Positions 1 through 6,115 of a DNA stretch of 6,135 nucleotides are shown one piece after another. Numbering within the stretch: the first letter of the stretch is position 1; each line of letters starts with the position of its first letter. The stretch lies in the NCBI GenBank assembly GCA_030043235.1, contig JASHYF010000089.1, positions 1 through 6,135 of the forward strand, written 5' to 3'. A program made the translations under genes and the position numbers. Origin of the DNA: Solirubrobacteraceae bacterium. Lineage in GTDB: Bacteria; Actinomycetota; Thermoleophilia; Solirubrobacterales; Solirubrobacteraceae. Under the pieces are notes generated by a model, which worked only from the letters and a program-made list of their open reading frames with translations, did no database searches and was not told where the DNA came from.

Positions 1-500
1 GGGTCGCCGAGCGCGCCCGGGCGCACGCGCGTGCCCTCGGGGAACACGACCACGCAGTCGCCGCGCTCGAGGATCGCGCGCGCGGTGTCCATCGCGGCGC
101 GGTCGCCGGCGCCGCGGTCCACGGGGAAGGCGCCGAGCGCGTTCAGCGCCCACGCCTGCCAGCGCTTTTCGAACAGCTCCCGCTTGGCCATGTAGTAGAC
201 CGGCCGGCGCACCAGCGTGCCGATCACGAACGGGTCGAGGAAGCTGCGGTGGTTGGAGGCGAGCAGCAGCGGCCCGCTGCGCGGCAGGTGCTCGCGCCCC
301 ACGCGCTGCATACGGAAGTACACGAGGAAGAAGGGGACGAACAGCGCGCGTATCGCCCAGTAGAACAGCGGGTTGACGCCGTGCTGCAGCGAGCGTTCGC
401 GAAAGGCGCTGAGGTCAGCCGCGGCGTTCGCGCCTAGCCGCTCGCGACGGCGGCGATGTCCTTCGTGCTTGCTGGCCTGCTGGGTGGGCGTGTGCTCCAC
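1..500 (-). CDS. plsC: 1-acyl-sn-glycerol-3-phosphate acyltransferase (PlsC family), 3' end outside window
   Basis: This is probably a lysophospholipid acyltransferase, which transfers an acyl chain to the sn-2 position of lysophosphatidic acid at the cytoplasmic membrane to make phosphatidic acid. The visible 166 residues hold the family hallmarks. Motif I is NHRSFLD at residues 83-89, with the catalytic His84-x4-Asp89 pair. GAFPVDRG at 123-130 corresponds to the second motif, and FPEGTR at 153-158 is the glycerol-phosphate binding motif. A hydrophobic stretch at about 43-62 could lie in or on the membrane. The C-terminal part lies before position 1. I placed the start at the GTG at 500-498: an in-frame TAA lies a few codons upstream and the next ATG would remove the hydrophobic segment. 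A GGAG sits too close to that GTG to be a convincing ribosome binding site, so the start is uncertain. The gene follows the giant peptidase gene on the same strand after 93 bp. The family is secure; exact substrate preference is inferred. Confidence 0.88.
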   Translation of the reverse strand, partial: MEHTPTQQASKHEGHRRRRERLGANAAADLSAFRERSLQHGVNPLFYWAIRALFVPFFLVYFRMQRVGREHLPRSGPLLLASNHRSFLDPFVIGTLVRRPVYYMAKRELFEKRWQAWALNALGAFPVDRGAGDRAAMDTARAILERGDCVVVFPEGTRVRPGALGD

Positions 501-574
501 GCTCCAGGTACACCGCGCGCGGCGCCGCCGTTACAGCCGCCGCGACCGCCGAAGAGGCTGCGGGCTCGCGGCGA

Positions 575-592
575 CGCCGGGAAGGACCGGCG
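575..592 (-). terminator. Small GC-rich hairpin just after the peptidase stop codon
   Basis: Directly after the TAA stop of the large gene (596-594) lies a perfect 6-bp inverted repeat, CGCCGG/CCGGCG, around a 6-base loop at 581-586. On the minus strand it is the first thing transcribed after the stop. There is no T-run behind it, so it is at best a weak or tail-less terminator, and read-through into the acyltransferase gene is possible. The rest of 501-593 shows nothing else I can name. Confidence 0.3.
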
Positions 593-593
593 C

Positions 594-3500
594 TTAGGAG
601 ATCGCTTTCAGCTCCAGCATTTCTTCGCCGGCGAGCGTGGCGCTCACCGTGAACGCGAGCGGAAGCTGTTCGTGTCCCGCGGCGCCCGGCGTCATGATCG
701 GGATGTCTTTGACGCCTCCTTCGAAGCTTTCGGGCGCCTGCGCTCCGTCCTTGCCCGCCGCGAACGCCAGCGAGAAGGCGCTGGACATCTTGTCGACCTT
801 GGTCACCGGCGCGATCATCGAGCCGGTGAGCGAGAACGTTTCGCTGCCGCACACGACGCTCGCAATATCCTGTCCGGACGCGGCCTGCCAGTCCCAACCG
901 AGCGTGGTTTTCTTGCCCGCGGAGACGATCCCGAGCTGGGCTTGCAGGGCAGCCGTGACGTGGCCTTCCCCTGCGCCTTCGCTGTGGCATGTCTGGGCGC
1001 TCCCCGGTTCGGTAGAGCAGCCGGAGAGCACCAGCGACACGGAGGCGCTCTGCGGCCCCGCGTATTCACCGGTGAGCTCGCTTTCGCTGCACTCGAGAAC
1101 CACCGCCTTGGACCCTGTGACGGCAGGCGCGAACTCCGCGACGCCGCCTTTGGCGCTGAATCCTTTCCTGCCGCCAGGCCCCGCTTGCCATTCGTACTTG
1201 CCCGTGTCCCCGCCCGACGACCGAGTCGTGCAGCTCGATTTCGTGTAGGCGCCGGTCGCGTGGCTGAGCTTCACGCACCTGCCCAGTTCGGGCAATTCCG
1301 AGGAGGGCGTCGAGAAGGTCTCGTCGTCGCCGTAGCTCGTTGCCTGGGAGTTGCCGGCGACGATGCGGAAGTGGTATTCGGTGCCGGCGCGCAGCTGGCT
1401 GAGGGAGGCGGACACGGGCACGGCGCTGGAGCCCGAGCCGGGAGACGAGGCACAGGGGATGCTCGACCCGTACGCGGGCGAGGCGCCGTATTCGAATTGG
1501 CAGTCGCTGACGTTGGCGCCTTCCGGATCGACCGTCGCGTTGAGCGTGGCCGAGCTGAGGCGCACGGCGCTGGCTCCTTCTGTCTTCACGACGGGAGGAG
1601 CCTGGTAGACGAACTGGTCGGCTGGAGTCGCCTCGGTCGTGCCTTCCGGCGTGGTGACGGTGACGTCCACGACGCCGCTGCCAGGAGGTGAGACGGCGAC
1701 GATTTCGCTCGCCGAGCGGACTTCGAATTCGCTGGCCGCGGTCGCGCCGAAGCGCACGGCGCTCGCGCCGGTGAGTTTGGTGCCGGCGATCGTCACGGGC
1801 GTGCCCCCCGCGGAGGGACCGGTGCCGGGGTTCACGCGGGTGACGGTCGAGGCTTCGTAGGTGAACTCGTCCGTGAAGCTGGGGTGGCTCGCGCCTTCCG
1901 GAGTTGTGACGGTGACGTTGACCACGCCGCTGCCGGGCGGGGAGACGGCGAGGACTTCGCCTTCTGAGACGACTTCGAATTCGCTGGCCGCGGACGCGCC
2001 GAAGTGCACGGCGGTGACGCCACCGAGGTGTTCGCCCGTGAGCGTGACCTTCGTGCCACCGGCGCCTCGGCCGGTGTCTGGGCTTACGCCGGTGACGGCG
2101 GTGAGCGCCGTGCTCAGGCTCACCAGGTCGTGGTAGCCGCCGGCGGCGATGGCGGTCACCGCGCCGCTCAGGGACGGCCCGCCGGGACAGGGTTCGATGG
2201 CGAAGGCCGGACACACGCGCACCGGCACGTCGCTCGCGCTCAGCGCCCCGTCGCCGAGCTGTCCGTACCCGCCGCCACCCCAGGTGACGATTTCGCCGGC
2301 GTCGGCCACCGCCAGAGTGTTCGCGTTGTCGACGCCGCTGGCGATCGCCGTGACGCCGCTCAGGCCGGTGACGGCCACGGGGCTGCGGCTGCAGCTTTCG
2401 CTGCCGCACGTTTCGGGTCCGGTGGGCGATCCGTCGCCGAGCTGTCCTTCGGAGTTGCTGCCCCAGTCGCGCACTTCGCCATCGTCGAGGAGCGCCGTGC
2501 TCGTGCCTTCGGAAGCGGAGACGGCCCGCACTTCGCCGAGCTCGTGGGCGCAGGGTGCAAGTTCGCCCGCCGCGCAGACCGCCGTGGGGGCGTCGCGCTG
2601 TTTGCTGGCGCCGTCGCCCAGTTCGCCTTCGCCGTCGGCGCCCCAGGCCATGACGCTGCCGTCCTTGCGCAGAGCGAGCGCGTGGAAGGAGCCGGCCGCG
2701 ATCGCGCTCACTTCGCCGAGGCCGGCGATCGCAATCGGGATGTGGCTGCATTCGATCGCCAGTTCTTCGGTGCCGCACGATTCGGGACCCGTGTGCTTGC
2801 CGGTGGCGAGCTCGCCTTCGTTGTTTTCGCCCCAGGCCATGACCGTGCCGTCCTTCAGCAACGCGAGGCTGTAGCGTGCGCCGGCGGCCACGGCGACGAC
2901 TTCTTTGAGGTAGTTGGCCGGCTTGCACGGCACTTCTTTGTTGGTCGCGCATACGGGTACGGGCACGTCCGAGTCGCCCTTTTCCTCGCCGATGCCGAGC
3001 TGCCCGCGACCGTTGCCGCCCCAGGCCACGACCGTGCCGTCCTTCAGCAGCGCGAGGCTGGCGAAGCCGCCCTCGGCGATCTTGGTGACGTCTTCGAGGT
3101 AGGGGCCGTGTGGGCATTCGTGGTCGCCTTCTTGCGGCGTCGACGCCGTCGCGCACACCTCCACGGGCACGGGGCTCGTCTGTTCGCTCCCGTCGCCGAC
3201 CGCCCCCAGGAGGTTTCCCCCCCAGGCCATGACCGTGCCGTCGCCCATCAGCGCAAGGCTGGCGGTGGCGCCGGAGGCGAGCGCGACCGCTTCGGGCAGT
3301 TCGTCGACTTCGACCGGCACGTCGCTCTGGGCGTAGCCGCCCTCGCCGAGCAGACCTTCGTTGAAGCCCCACGCGAGCACCGGTCCGACCTTGTCGTAGA
3401 CGAAGCGGTCGTTCGCGCCCGTTTCGCTCGTGCCGGCGGGAGTGGTCACGGTGACGTTCACCGTCCCGGCGCCCTGCGGCGTGACGGCGGTGATCGAGCC

Positions 3501-5321
3501 TTCGGAGTCGACGGTGAAGCCTTCGGCTTCGCGGGCGCCGAACTTCACGGCGAGCGCTCCCGCGAGGTTGGCGCCGGCGATCGTGACGGTCGCGCCCCCA
3601 TCGGTCGGGCCGAAGCCCGGCGAGACCGACGTGACGGTCGGCGCCGCCGTGGCGAACGCGCCGTCGGCGCCGTAGCTCGTGCCGTTGGCGTTGGCGGCCA
3701 CGAGTCGGTAGTGGTAGGTGGTGTCGGGTTCGAGGCCGGTGATGGTCTCGCTGACGGGCACGACGGCGCGGCCCGAGCCGGCGGAGGCGTCGGGCACGGG
3801 CACGCTGGTGCCGTAGGAGGTGCTCGTGCCGTATTCGAAGCGGTAGCTCGCTTCCTCCCCCTCCGGTTCGACCTTCCCGTTGAGCATCGCTTCGCTGCCG
3901 GTGACGGCGCTCGCCGGGCTCGTCACCGCGATCGGCGACGGCGCGCTCGAGAGCTCCAGCGGCCCGTCGGGCGTGCCGTTGCCGGTCGGCCCGTCGTAGC
4001 CCACCTCCGCGTGGCAGAAGTAGGCGTGACTTTCGGGCGGGGTGCAGGTCCCGTTGCCGCCTTCGGTCACGTCGAACGGCGCCTGGGGATCCTCGTAGAA
4101 GGACTCGGCGCCGGGCAGCGAGCGCGAATATTCGCTGGCGTGCGCCTCGATGCCGGCCACGAGCGGCGAGGCCACGCTGGTACCGCAAACGTTTCCCCAT
4201 CCCCCCTGGCCCTGAGCATACGTGGAGACTGGAGATTCGCAGCCGGCGACCGCGGCGACGTCGTCGGTCATTCGCTTCGAGCAGCCGGTGTCCGTCTGCC
4301 AGATCGGCTTCTGCCACAGCGTGGTGCAGCCGCTGCCGCCCGCATACCACGCTTCCTCGCGCCAGCCGCGCGCATTGTGCGCGCGGTGCAGCACGGTCCC
4401 CCCCACCGCCACCACGCTCGGCAGGCCCGCGGGGAAGTTGGGCGAGCGGTCGCCCTCTTCGTGGTTGTCGTAGCCGTTGTCGCCGCCGGCGGCGACGATC
4501 AGGATGCCCGGGTGATCGTAGGCCGGCGCCTCTTCTTCGCATTCGGTATTACAGAATTGTTCCGCGCTGCCGTAGCTGTTGGATATCTCCGTCGCGCCCA
4601 GGCGCGCAGCCTCATCGACGGTTCCGCTGAGGTTAGAGCCATCGCTGTTCTTGGCCTCGGCGAGCACGATGTGGCAGTGCGGACATGCGGCCGAGACCAT
4701 CTCGATGTCGAGCGCGCTCTCCGTTTCCCAGCCTTCGTTGCGCTGCGGGTAGTTGGCTTCTTCGCCCTTCTGGTTGACCTTTTTGAAGCAGCCGTCGGCT
4801 TTGGTGCAGGGCGGTAGACGGTAGCGTTCGCGGTACTTGGCGAGGTCTTCTTCTGCCGTCGGATAGCCGTAGGCGTCGACGAGCGCGACCGTCTGGTCTT
4901 CACCGCCGGTGACGGGGATCTCGTAGGCAGACTGCAAATCCTGGGGGTCGAGGCCCCCTTTCACGCCGCCGCCTTCCAGCAGCGGGCCGTCGGGCAGGCG
5001 AAAGCGCGAGGCGCCGTTCACCTTCACCGCCTGCGCTGGCGCCTCGACGATCGCTTCGCAGGCTTCTTCGGGACACGCCCAGTGGGCTTCGGTGCTGGAG
5101 GGCGTGAGCGAGATGCCCTTGCGCGCGTGCTTGCGCTCGCCGCGAGCGCGCTGTGCGTGCGCCCCGGGGATCACTTCCGGCAGCCCGCCCAGGCTCACGA
5201 CGGAGCTCTGGGCCGCATACGCGCCGGCCGGCGCGGCGGCCACAGCCGCAAGCAAGGCGGCCATCCCGACCAGGCACCTCAACGCACGTCGCTGCCGAGT
5301 CTCGCTTCCGTGCCGCCTCAC
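594..5321 (-). CDS. Secreted sedolisin-type (S53) peptidase with FN3-like, TIG and seven-unit RCC1 propeller domains
   Basis: Predicted exported protease of 1575 residues. An Arg-rich n-region and Ala/Leu core end at a plausible signal peptidase site after AYA (residue 36). The S53 domain (about 125-455) carries Glu201-x3-Asp205 (in ESALD), the oxyanion Asp281 (GGDNG) and the nucleophile Ser382 (GTSVASP). It ends in sedolisin calcium-site-like motifs, DVTEGGNG from 417 and GYDGPTGNGTPDG from 441. The domains that follow are FN3-like (460-560), TIG (561-643), seven RCC1 units (645-1070), two TIGs (1074-1156 and 1159-1240), FN3-like (1243-1338) and a C-terminal module (1347-1575) known to me only as a recurrent Thermoleophilia domain. 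The segment between signal and catalytic domain is only about 88 residues, shorter than a usual S53 propeptide. The GTG at 5321 was chosen because GGAGG lies 7 bases upstream and it gives a normal signal peptide; the frame stays open to 5465. Substrate and cellular role are unknown. Cysteines come in even numbers in every exported domain, which fits disulphide bonding outside the cell. Confidence 0.9.
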   Translation of the reverse strand: MRRHGSETRQRRALRCLVGMAALLAAVAAAPAGAYAAQSSVVSLGGLPEVIPGAHAQRARGERKHARKGISLTPSSTEAHWACPEEACEAIVEAPAQAVKVNGASRFRLPDGPLLEGGGVKGGLDPQDLQSAYEIPVTGGEDQTVALVDAYGYPTAEEDLAKYRERYRLPPCTKADGCFKKVNQKGEEANYPQRNEGWETESALDIEMVSAACPHCHIVLAEAKNSDGSNLSGTVDEAARLGATEISNSYGSAEQFCNTECEEEAPAYDHPGILIVAAGGDNGYDNHEEGDRSPNFPAGLPSVVAVGGTVLHRAHNARGWREEAWYAGGSGCTTLWQKPIWQTDTGCSKRMTDDVAAVAGCESPVSTYAQGQGGWGNVCGTSVASPLVAGIEAHASEYSRSLPGAESFYEDPQAPFDVTEGGNGTCTPPESHAYFCHAEVGYDGPTGNGTPDGPLELSSAPSPIAVTSPASAVTGSEAMLNGKVEPEGEEASYRFEYGTSTSYGTSVPVPDASAGSGRAVVPVSETITGLEPDTTYHYRLVAANANGTSYGADGAFATAAPTVTSVSPGFGPTDGGATVTIAGANLAGALAVKFGAREAEGFTVDSEGSITAVTPQGAGTVNVTVTTPAGTSETGANDRFVYDKVGPVLAWGFNEGLLGEGGYAQSDVPVEVDELPEAVALASGATASLALMGDGTVMAWGGNLLGAVGDGSEQTSPVPVEVCATASTPQEGDHECPHGPYLEDVTKIAEGGFASLALLKDGTVVAWGGNGRGQLGIGEEKGDSDVPVPVCATNKEVPCKPANYLKEVVAVAAGARYSLALLKDGTVMAWGENNEGELATGKHTGPESCGTEELAIECSHIPIAIAGLGEVSAIAAGSFHALALRKDGSVMAWGADGEGELGDGASKQRDAPTAVCAAGELAPCAHELGEVRAVSASEGTSTALLDDGEVRDWGSNSEGQLGDGSPTGPETCGSESCSRSPVAVTGLSGVTAIASGVDNANTLAVADAGEIVTWGGGGYGQLGDGALSASDVPVRVCPAFAIEPCPGGPSLSGAVTAIAAGGYHDLVSLSTALTAVTGVSPDTGRGAGGTKVTLTGEHLGGVTAVHFGASAASEFEVVSEGEVLAVSPPGSGVVNVTVTTPEGASHPSFTDEFTYEASTVTRVNPGTGPSAGGTPVTIAGTKLTGASAVRFGATAASEFEVRSASEIVAVSPPGSGVVDVTVTTPEGTTEATPADQFVYQAPPVVKTEGASAVRLSSATLNATVDPEGANVSDCQFEYGASPAYGSSIPCASSPGSGSSAVPVSASLSQLRAGTEYHFRIVAGNSQATSYGDDETFSTPSSELPELGRCVKLSHATGAYTKSSCTTRSSGGDTGKYEWQAGPGGRKGFSAKGGVAEFAPAVTGSKAVVLECSESELTGEYAGPQSASVSLVLSGCSTEPGSAQTCHSEGAGEGHVTAALQAQLGIVSAGKKTTLGWDWQAASGQDIASVVCGSETFSLTGSMIAPVTKVDKMSSAFSLAFAAGKDGAQAPESFEGGVKDIPIMTPGAAGHEQLPLAFTVSATLAGEEMLELKAIS
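1602..2102 (-). repeat. Tandem duplication of an IPT/TIG domain inside the peptidase gene
   Basis: Residues 1074-1156 and 1159-1240 of the large protein are two adjacent immunoglobulin-like TIG domains that remain very similar. Both contain FGA-AASEFEV, AVSPPGSGVV and VTVTTPEG in the same order. At the DNA level a 23-base block is identical at 1719-1741 and 1971-1993, an offset of 252 bases or 84 codons, and similarity extends on both sides. This points to a fairly recent in-frame duplication. The third TIG in the protein (561-643, positions 3393-3641) is more diverged. Confidence 0.8.
2112..3389 (-). repeat. Seven RCC1-type repeats forming a predicted beta-propeller
   Basis: Seven WG-containing units occur with conserved Trp at residues 651, 700, 767, 830, 893, 953 and 1014, spaced 49, 67, 63, 63, 60 and 61 residues apart. 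The typical unit reads G--ysLALLKDGTVmAWG-N--GqLGdG. The array starts with the second half of a unit (VLAWG at 647-651) and ends with the first half (GGYHDLVSLS, 1061-1070). That is the closure expected of a ring in which one blade is completed by both ends. Several units share long similar DNA blocks, for example around 2640, 2835, 3020 and 3222, as expected of repeat expansion. In other proteins RCC1 propellers serve in binding partners; the ligand here is unknown. Confidence 0.85.
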
Positions 5322-5328
5322 GACATCC

Positions 5329-5333
5329 CCTCC
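5329..5333 (-). promoter_or_regulatory. Ribosome binding site of the S53 peptidase gene
   Basis: GGAGG on the minus strand lies 7 bases before the GTG at 5321-5319. It is the best Shine-Dalgarno match near the 5' end of the open frame. It decides the start in favour of this GTG, which gives an Arg-rich signal peptide n-region, over the longer frame opening at 5465. Confidence 0.7.
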
Positions 5334-5409
5334 CGACTCTGCGACGCCTCCACACCCTCGTTGCGTAGCCCAGCGCACCGCCGCGAGTGGCCACCCCAGG
5401 CTTGATGCG

Positions 5410-5415
5410 AGTGTA
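5410..5415 (-). promoter_or_regulatory. Possible -10 element for the peptidase gene
   Basis: Reading the minus strand, TACACT fits the actinobacterial housekeeping -10 pattern TAnnnT and would give a 5' leader of about 80 bases before the GTG at 5321. I see no good -35 element at 17-18 bases upstream, so this is a weak candidate. It overlaps the 8-base palindrome GTGTACAC at 5411-5418. Confidence 0.25.
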
Positions 5416-5483
5416 CACGCTTGCCCTATGACGCGCACTCGCCCTGGCGGTCGAGCGCTCGGCACGTCAACCCATCCCAGAGC

Positions 5484-5514
5484 TCGAAACGATGGCTGCT
5501 GAGGACGCTACGAT
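5484..5514 (+). promoter_or_regulatory. Candidate promoter of tRNA-Thr
   Basis: TACGAT at 5509-5514 matches the TAnnnT -10 pattern and sits 12 bases before the tRNA 5' end, so transcription would begin just ahead of the mature tRNA. The best -35 match is TCGAAA at 5484-5489, which agrees with TTGACA at four of six positions but has a long 19-base spacer. Confidence 0.4.
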
Positions 5515-5526
5515 CCGACGAGCCAC

Positions 5527-5602
5527 GCCGACGTAGCTCAACTGGTAGAGCATCGCTCTTGTAAAGCGGAGGTTGCCGGTTCAAGTCCGGCCGTCGGCTC
5601 CA
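5527..5602 (+). tRNA. tRNA-Thr (anticodon UGU), CCA encoded
   Basis: A complete 76-base cloverleaf. The acceptor stem GCCGACG (5527-5533) pairs with CGTCGGC (5592-5598) over all seven positions. The D-stem is GCTC/GAGC. The anticodon stem TCGCT/AGCGG has one T-G wobble and closes the loop CTTGTAA, with TGT at 5560-5562. The T-stem GCCGG/CCGGC closes the loop TTCAAGT. The discriminator base is T5599 and CCA follows at 5600-5602. UGU reads the threonine codon ACA and, by wobble, other ACN codons. It lies in a divergent arrangement with the giant peptidase gene. Confidence 0.97.
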
Positions 5603-5630
5603 TCCATCTCGCGCGGCCGTCGGCTGCATC
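5588..5630 (+). repeat. Direct repeat of the tRNA-Thr 3' end
   Basis: The 17 bases at 5588-5604, covering the T-stem end, 3' acceptor strand, CCA and two flanking bases, recur at 5614-5630 with one mismatch (C5600 versus G5626). The offset is 26 bases. The second copy could not form a tRNA. It may be a small duplication, or a trace of integration and excision at the tRNA 3' end. No integrase is in the window, so the origin cannot be told. Confidence 0.6.
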
Positions 5631-5638
5631 GCACGGCA

Positions 5639-5688
5639 GGGCGGCCCGGGAGGCCGGAGAATGAGCGTAGGCCCCCCGGGGGTCGCCC
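5639..5688 (+). terminator. Long GC-rich hairpin after tRNA-Thr, likely terminator
   Basis: The left arm 5639-5655 (starting GGGCGGCCCGGG) pairs with the right arm 5670-5688 (ending GGTCGCCC). I count sixteen pairs, of which one is G-T, plus one A-C mismatch and a 2-base bulge in the right arm, closing a 14-base loop at 5656-5669. It starts 36 bases after the tRNA CCA and ends before the DksA-like gene. The stretch that follows, TCTAT, is only a weak U-tail, which is common for terminators in GC-rich actinobacteria. It probably ends tRNA transcription. Confidence 0.55.
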
Positions 5689-5727
5689 TCTATCCGGATG
5701 ACCTGTCGGTCTTCCGCTCTCGCCTAT

Positions 5728-5741
5728 CGGCGATTTCGCCG
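5728..5741. promoter_or_regulatory. Inverted repeat upstream of the DksA-like gene, possible operator
   Basis: CGGCGA and TCGCCG form a perfect 6-base dyad with a 2-base TT spacer, about 35 bases before the chosen start codon. It could bind a dimeric regulator or form a small hairpin. There is no evidence beyond the symmetry, and such dyads arise by chance in GC-rich DNA. Confidence 0.2.
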
Positions 5742-5776
5742 GCATGCTTGAGGTTGGGGCTTCATACTTCTTTGGG

Positions 5777-6115
5777 ATGAACCCCGACCACGCCCGTGAG
5801 CTCCTTGCCCGAGGGCGTGCCCGCATCGAGCACGCTCTCGGCGATCTGACCGCGCACGGCCCCGACGACGCCGCCGACCGTATCGGTCCGGGGGACAGCG
5901 GTGAGGATCTGTTCGACGAGGAGCTCGCACAGGCCCAGGCCGAGCGGCTGCGCGAAGAGCTCGAGGCGATCGAACGCGCCGAGCGACGGCTCGCGGAGGG
6001 CGCGTATGGCATCTCGGTGGAGAGTGGCGAGCCGATCCCTGACGGGCGCCTGGAGGCGATTCCCTGGGCCGAGCGCACAGCCGAGGAGCAGGCCCGCTAC
6101 GAGTCGGGCCGCTAG
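5777..6115 (+). CDS. DksA/TraR-like protein lacking all zinc-finger cysteines
   Basis: A 112-residue protein of the DksA/TraR type. Members of this family insert a coiled coil into the RNA polymerase secondary channel and adjust transcription, often with ppGpp. Two helical, Glu/Arg/Ala-rich segments (about 1-25 and 45-80) flank a central DDAADR turn where DksA has its DxxDxA tip. The C-terminal part follows the family's finger pattern (YGISVESGEPIP, RLEAIPWAE), but the four expected Cys are Ser, Ser, Thr and Glu, so zinc binding by the usual site is excluded. At the tip the final Ala of DxxDxA reads as Ile. I chose the ATG at 5777 because MNPDHARELL matches usual family N-termini. The ATG at 5744 would add eleven unlike residues, and neither start has a clear ribosome binding site. 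CATACT at 5763-5768 could be a -10 for a leaderless transcript. Function in transcription is inferred from the fold only. Confidence 0.8.
   Translation: MNPDHARELLARGRARIEHALGDLTAHGPDDAADRIGPGDSGEDLFDEELAQAQAERLREELEAIERAERRLAEGAYGISVESGEPIPDGRLEAIPWAERTAEEQARYESGR

Noticed and set aside
456..1691. Plus-strand open frame of 411 codons opposite the 3' part of the giant gene
   Set aside because: Arg/Ala/Gly-rich shadow frame without a recognisable domain, opposite strongly supported coding sequence.
2640..3260. Regularly recurring DNA blocks that might suggest a CRISPR or tandem repeat array
   Set aside because: The blocks are in frame, about 180-200 bases apart, and encode the RCC1 consensus DGTVMAWG. 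They are coding repeats.
1066..4542. Minus-strand open frame of 1158 codons overlapping the giant gene in another frame
   Set aside because: The translation is dominated by Arg and Gly, typical of a frame-shifted shadow in high-GC coding DNA.
2004..4817. Plus-strand open frame of 937 codons opposite the giant gene
   Set aside because: Its product is a biased Arg/Gly/Ala/Val/His mix with no domain. It mirrors the GC-rich codon structure and repeats of the real minus-strand gene, which has clear domains and catalytic motifs.
5411..5418. Palindrome GTGTACAC in the divergent intergenic region
   Set aside because: Eight bases with no symmetrical extension is too short to call an operator; it is noted only within the weak -10 candidate.
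5322..5465. Longer N-terminus for the giant peptidase, starting at 5465
   Set aside because: It would add 48 residues before the signal peptide. The GTG at 5321 has a good GGAGG at the right spacing and yields a standard signal sequence.
5426..5629. Minus-strand ORF of 67 codons containing RPDLNRQPPLYKSDALPVEL
   Set aside because: It is the antisense translation of the tRNA-Thr gene, a well-known kind of spurious database ORF, and has no independent support.
5744..5776. Upstream ATG for the DksA-like gene
   Set aside because: The extra eleven residues do not resemble family N-termini and there is no ribosome binding site before 5744. It remains possible because the downstream ATG also lacks one.
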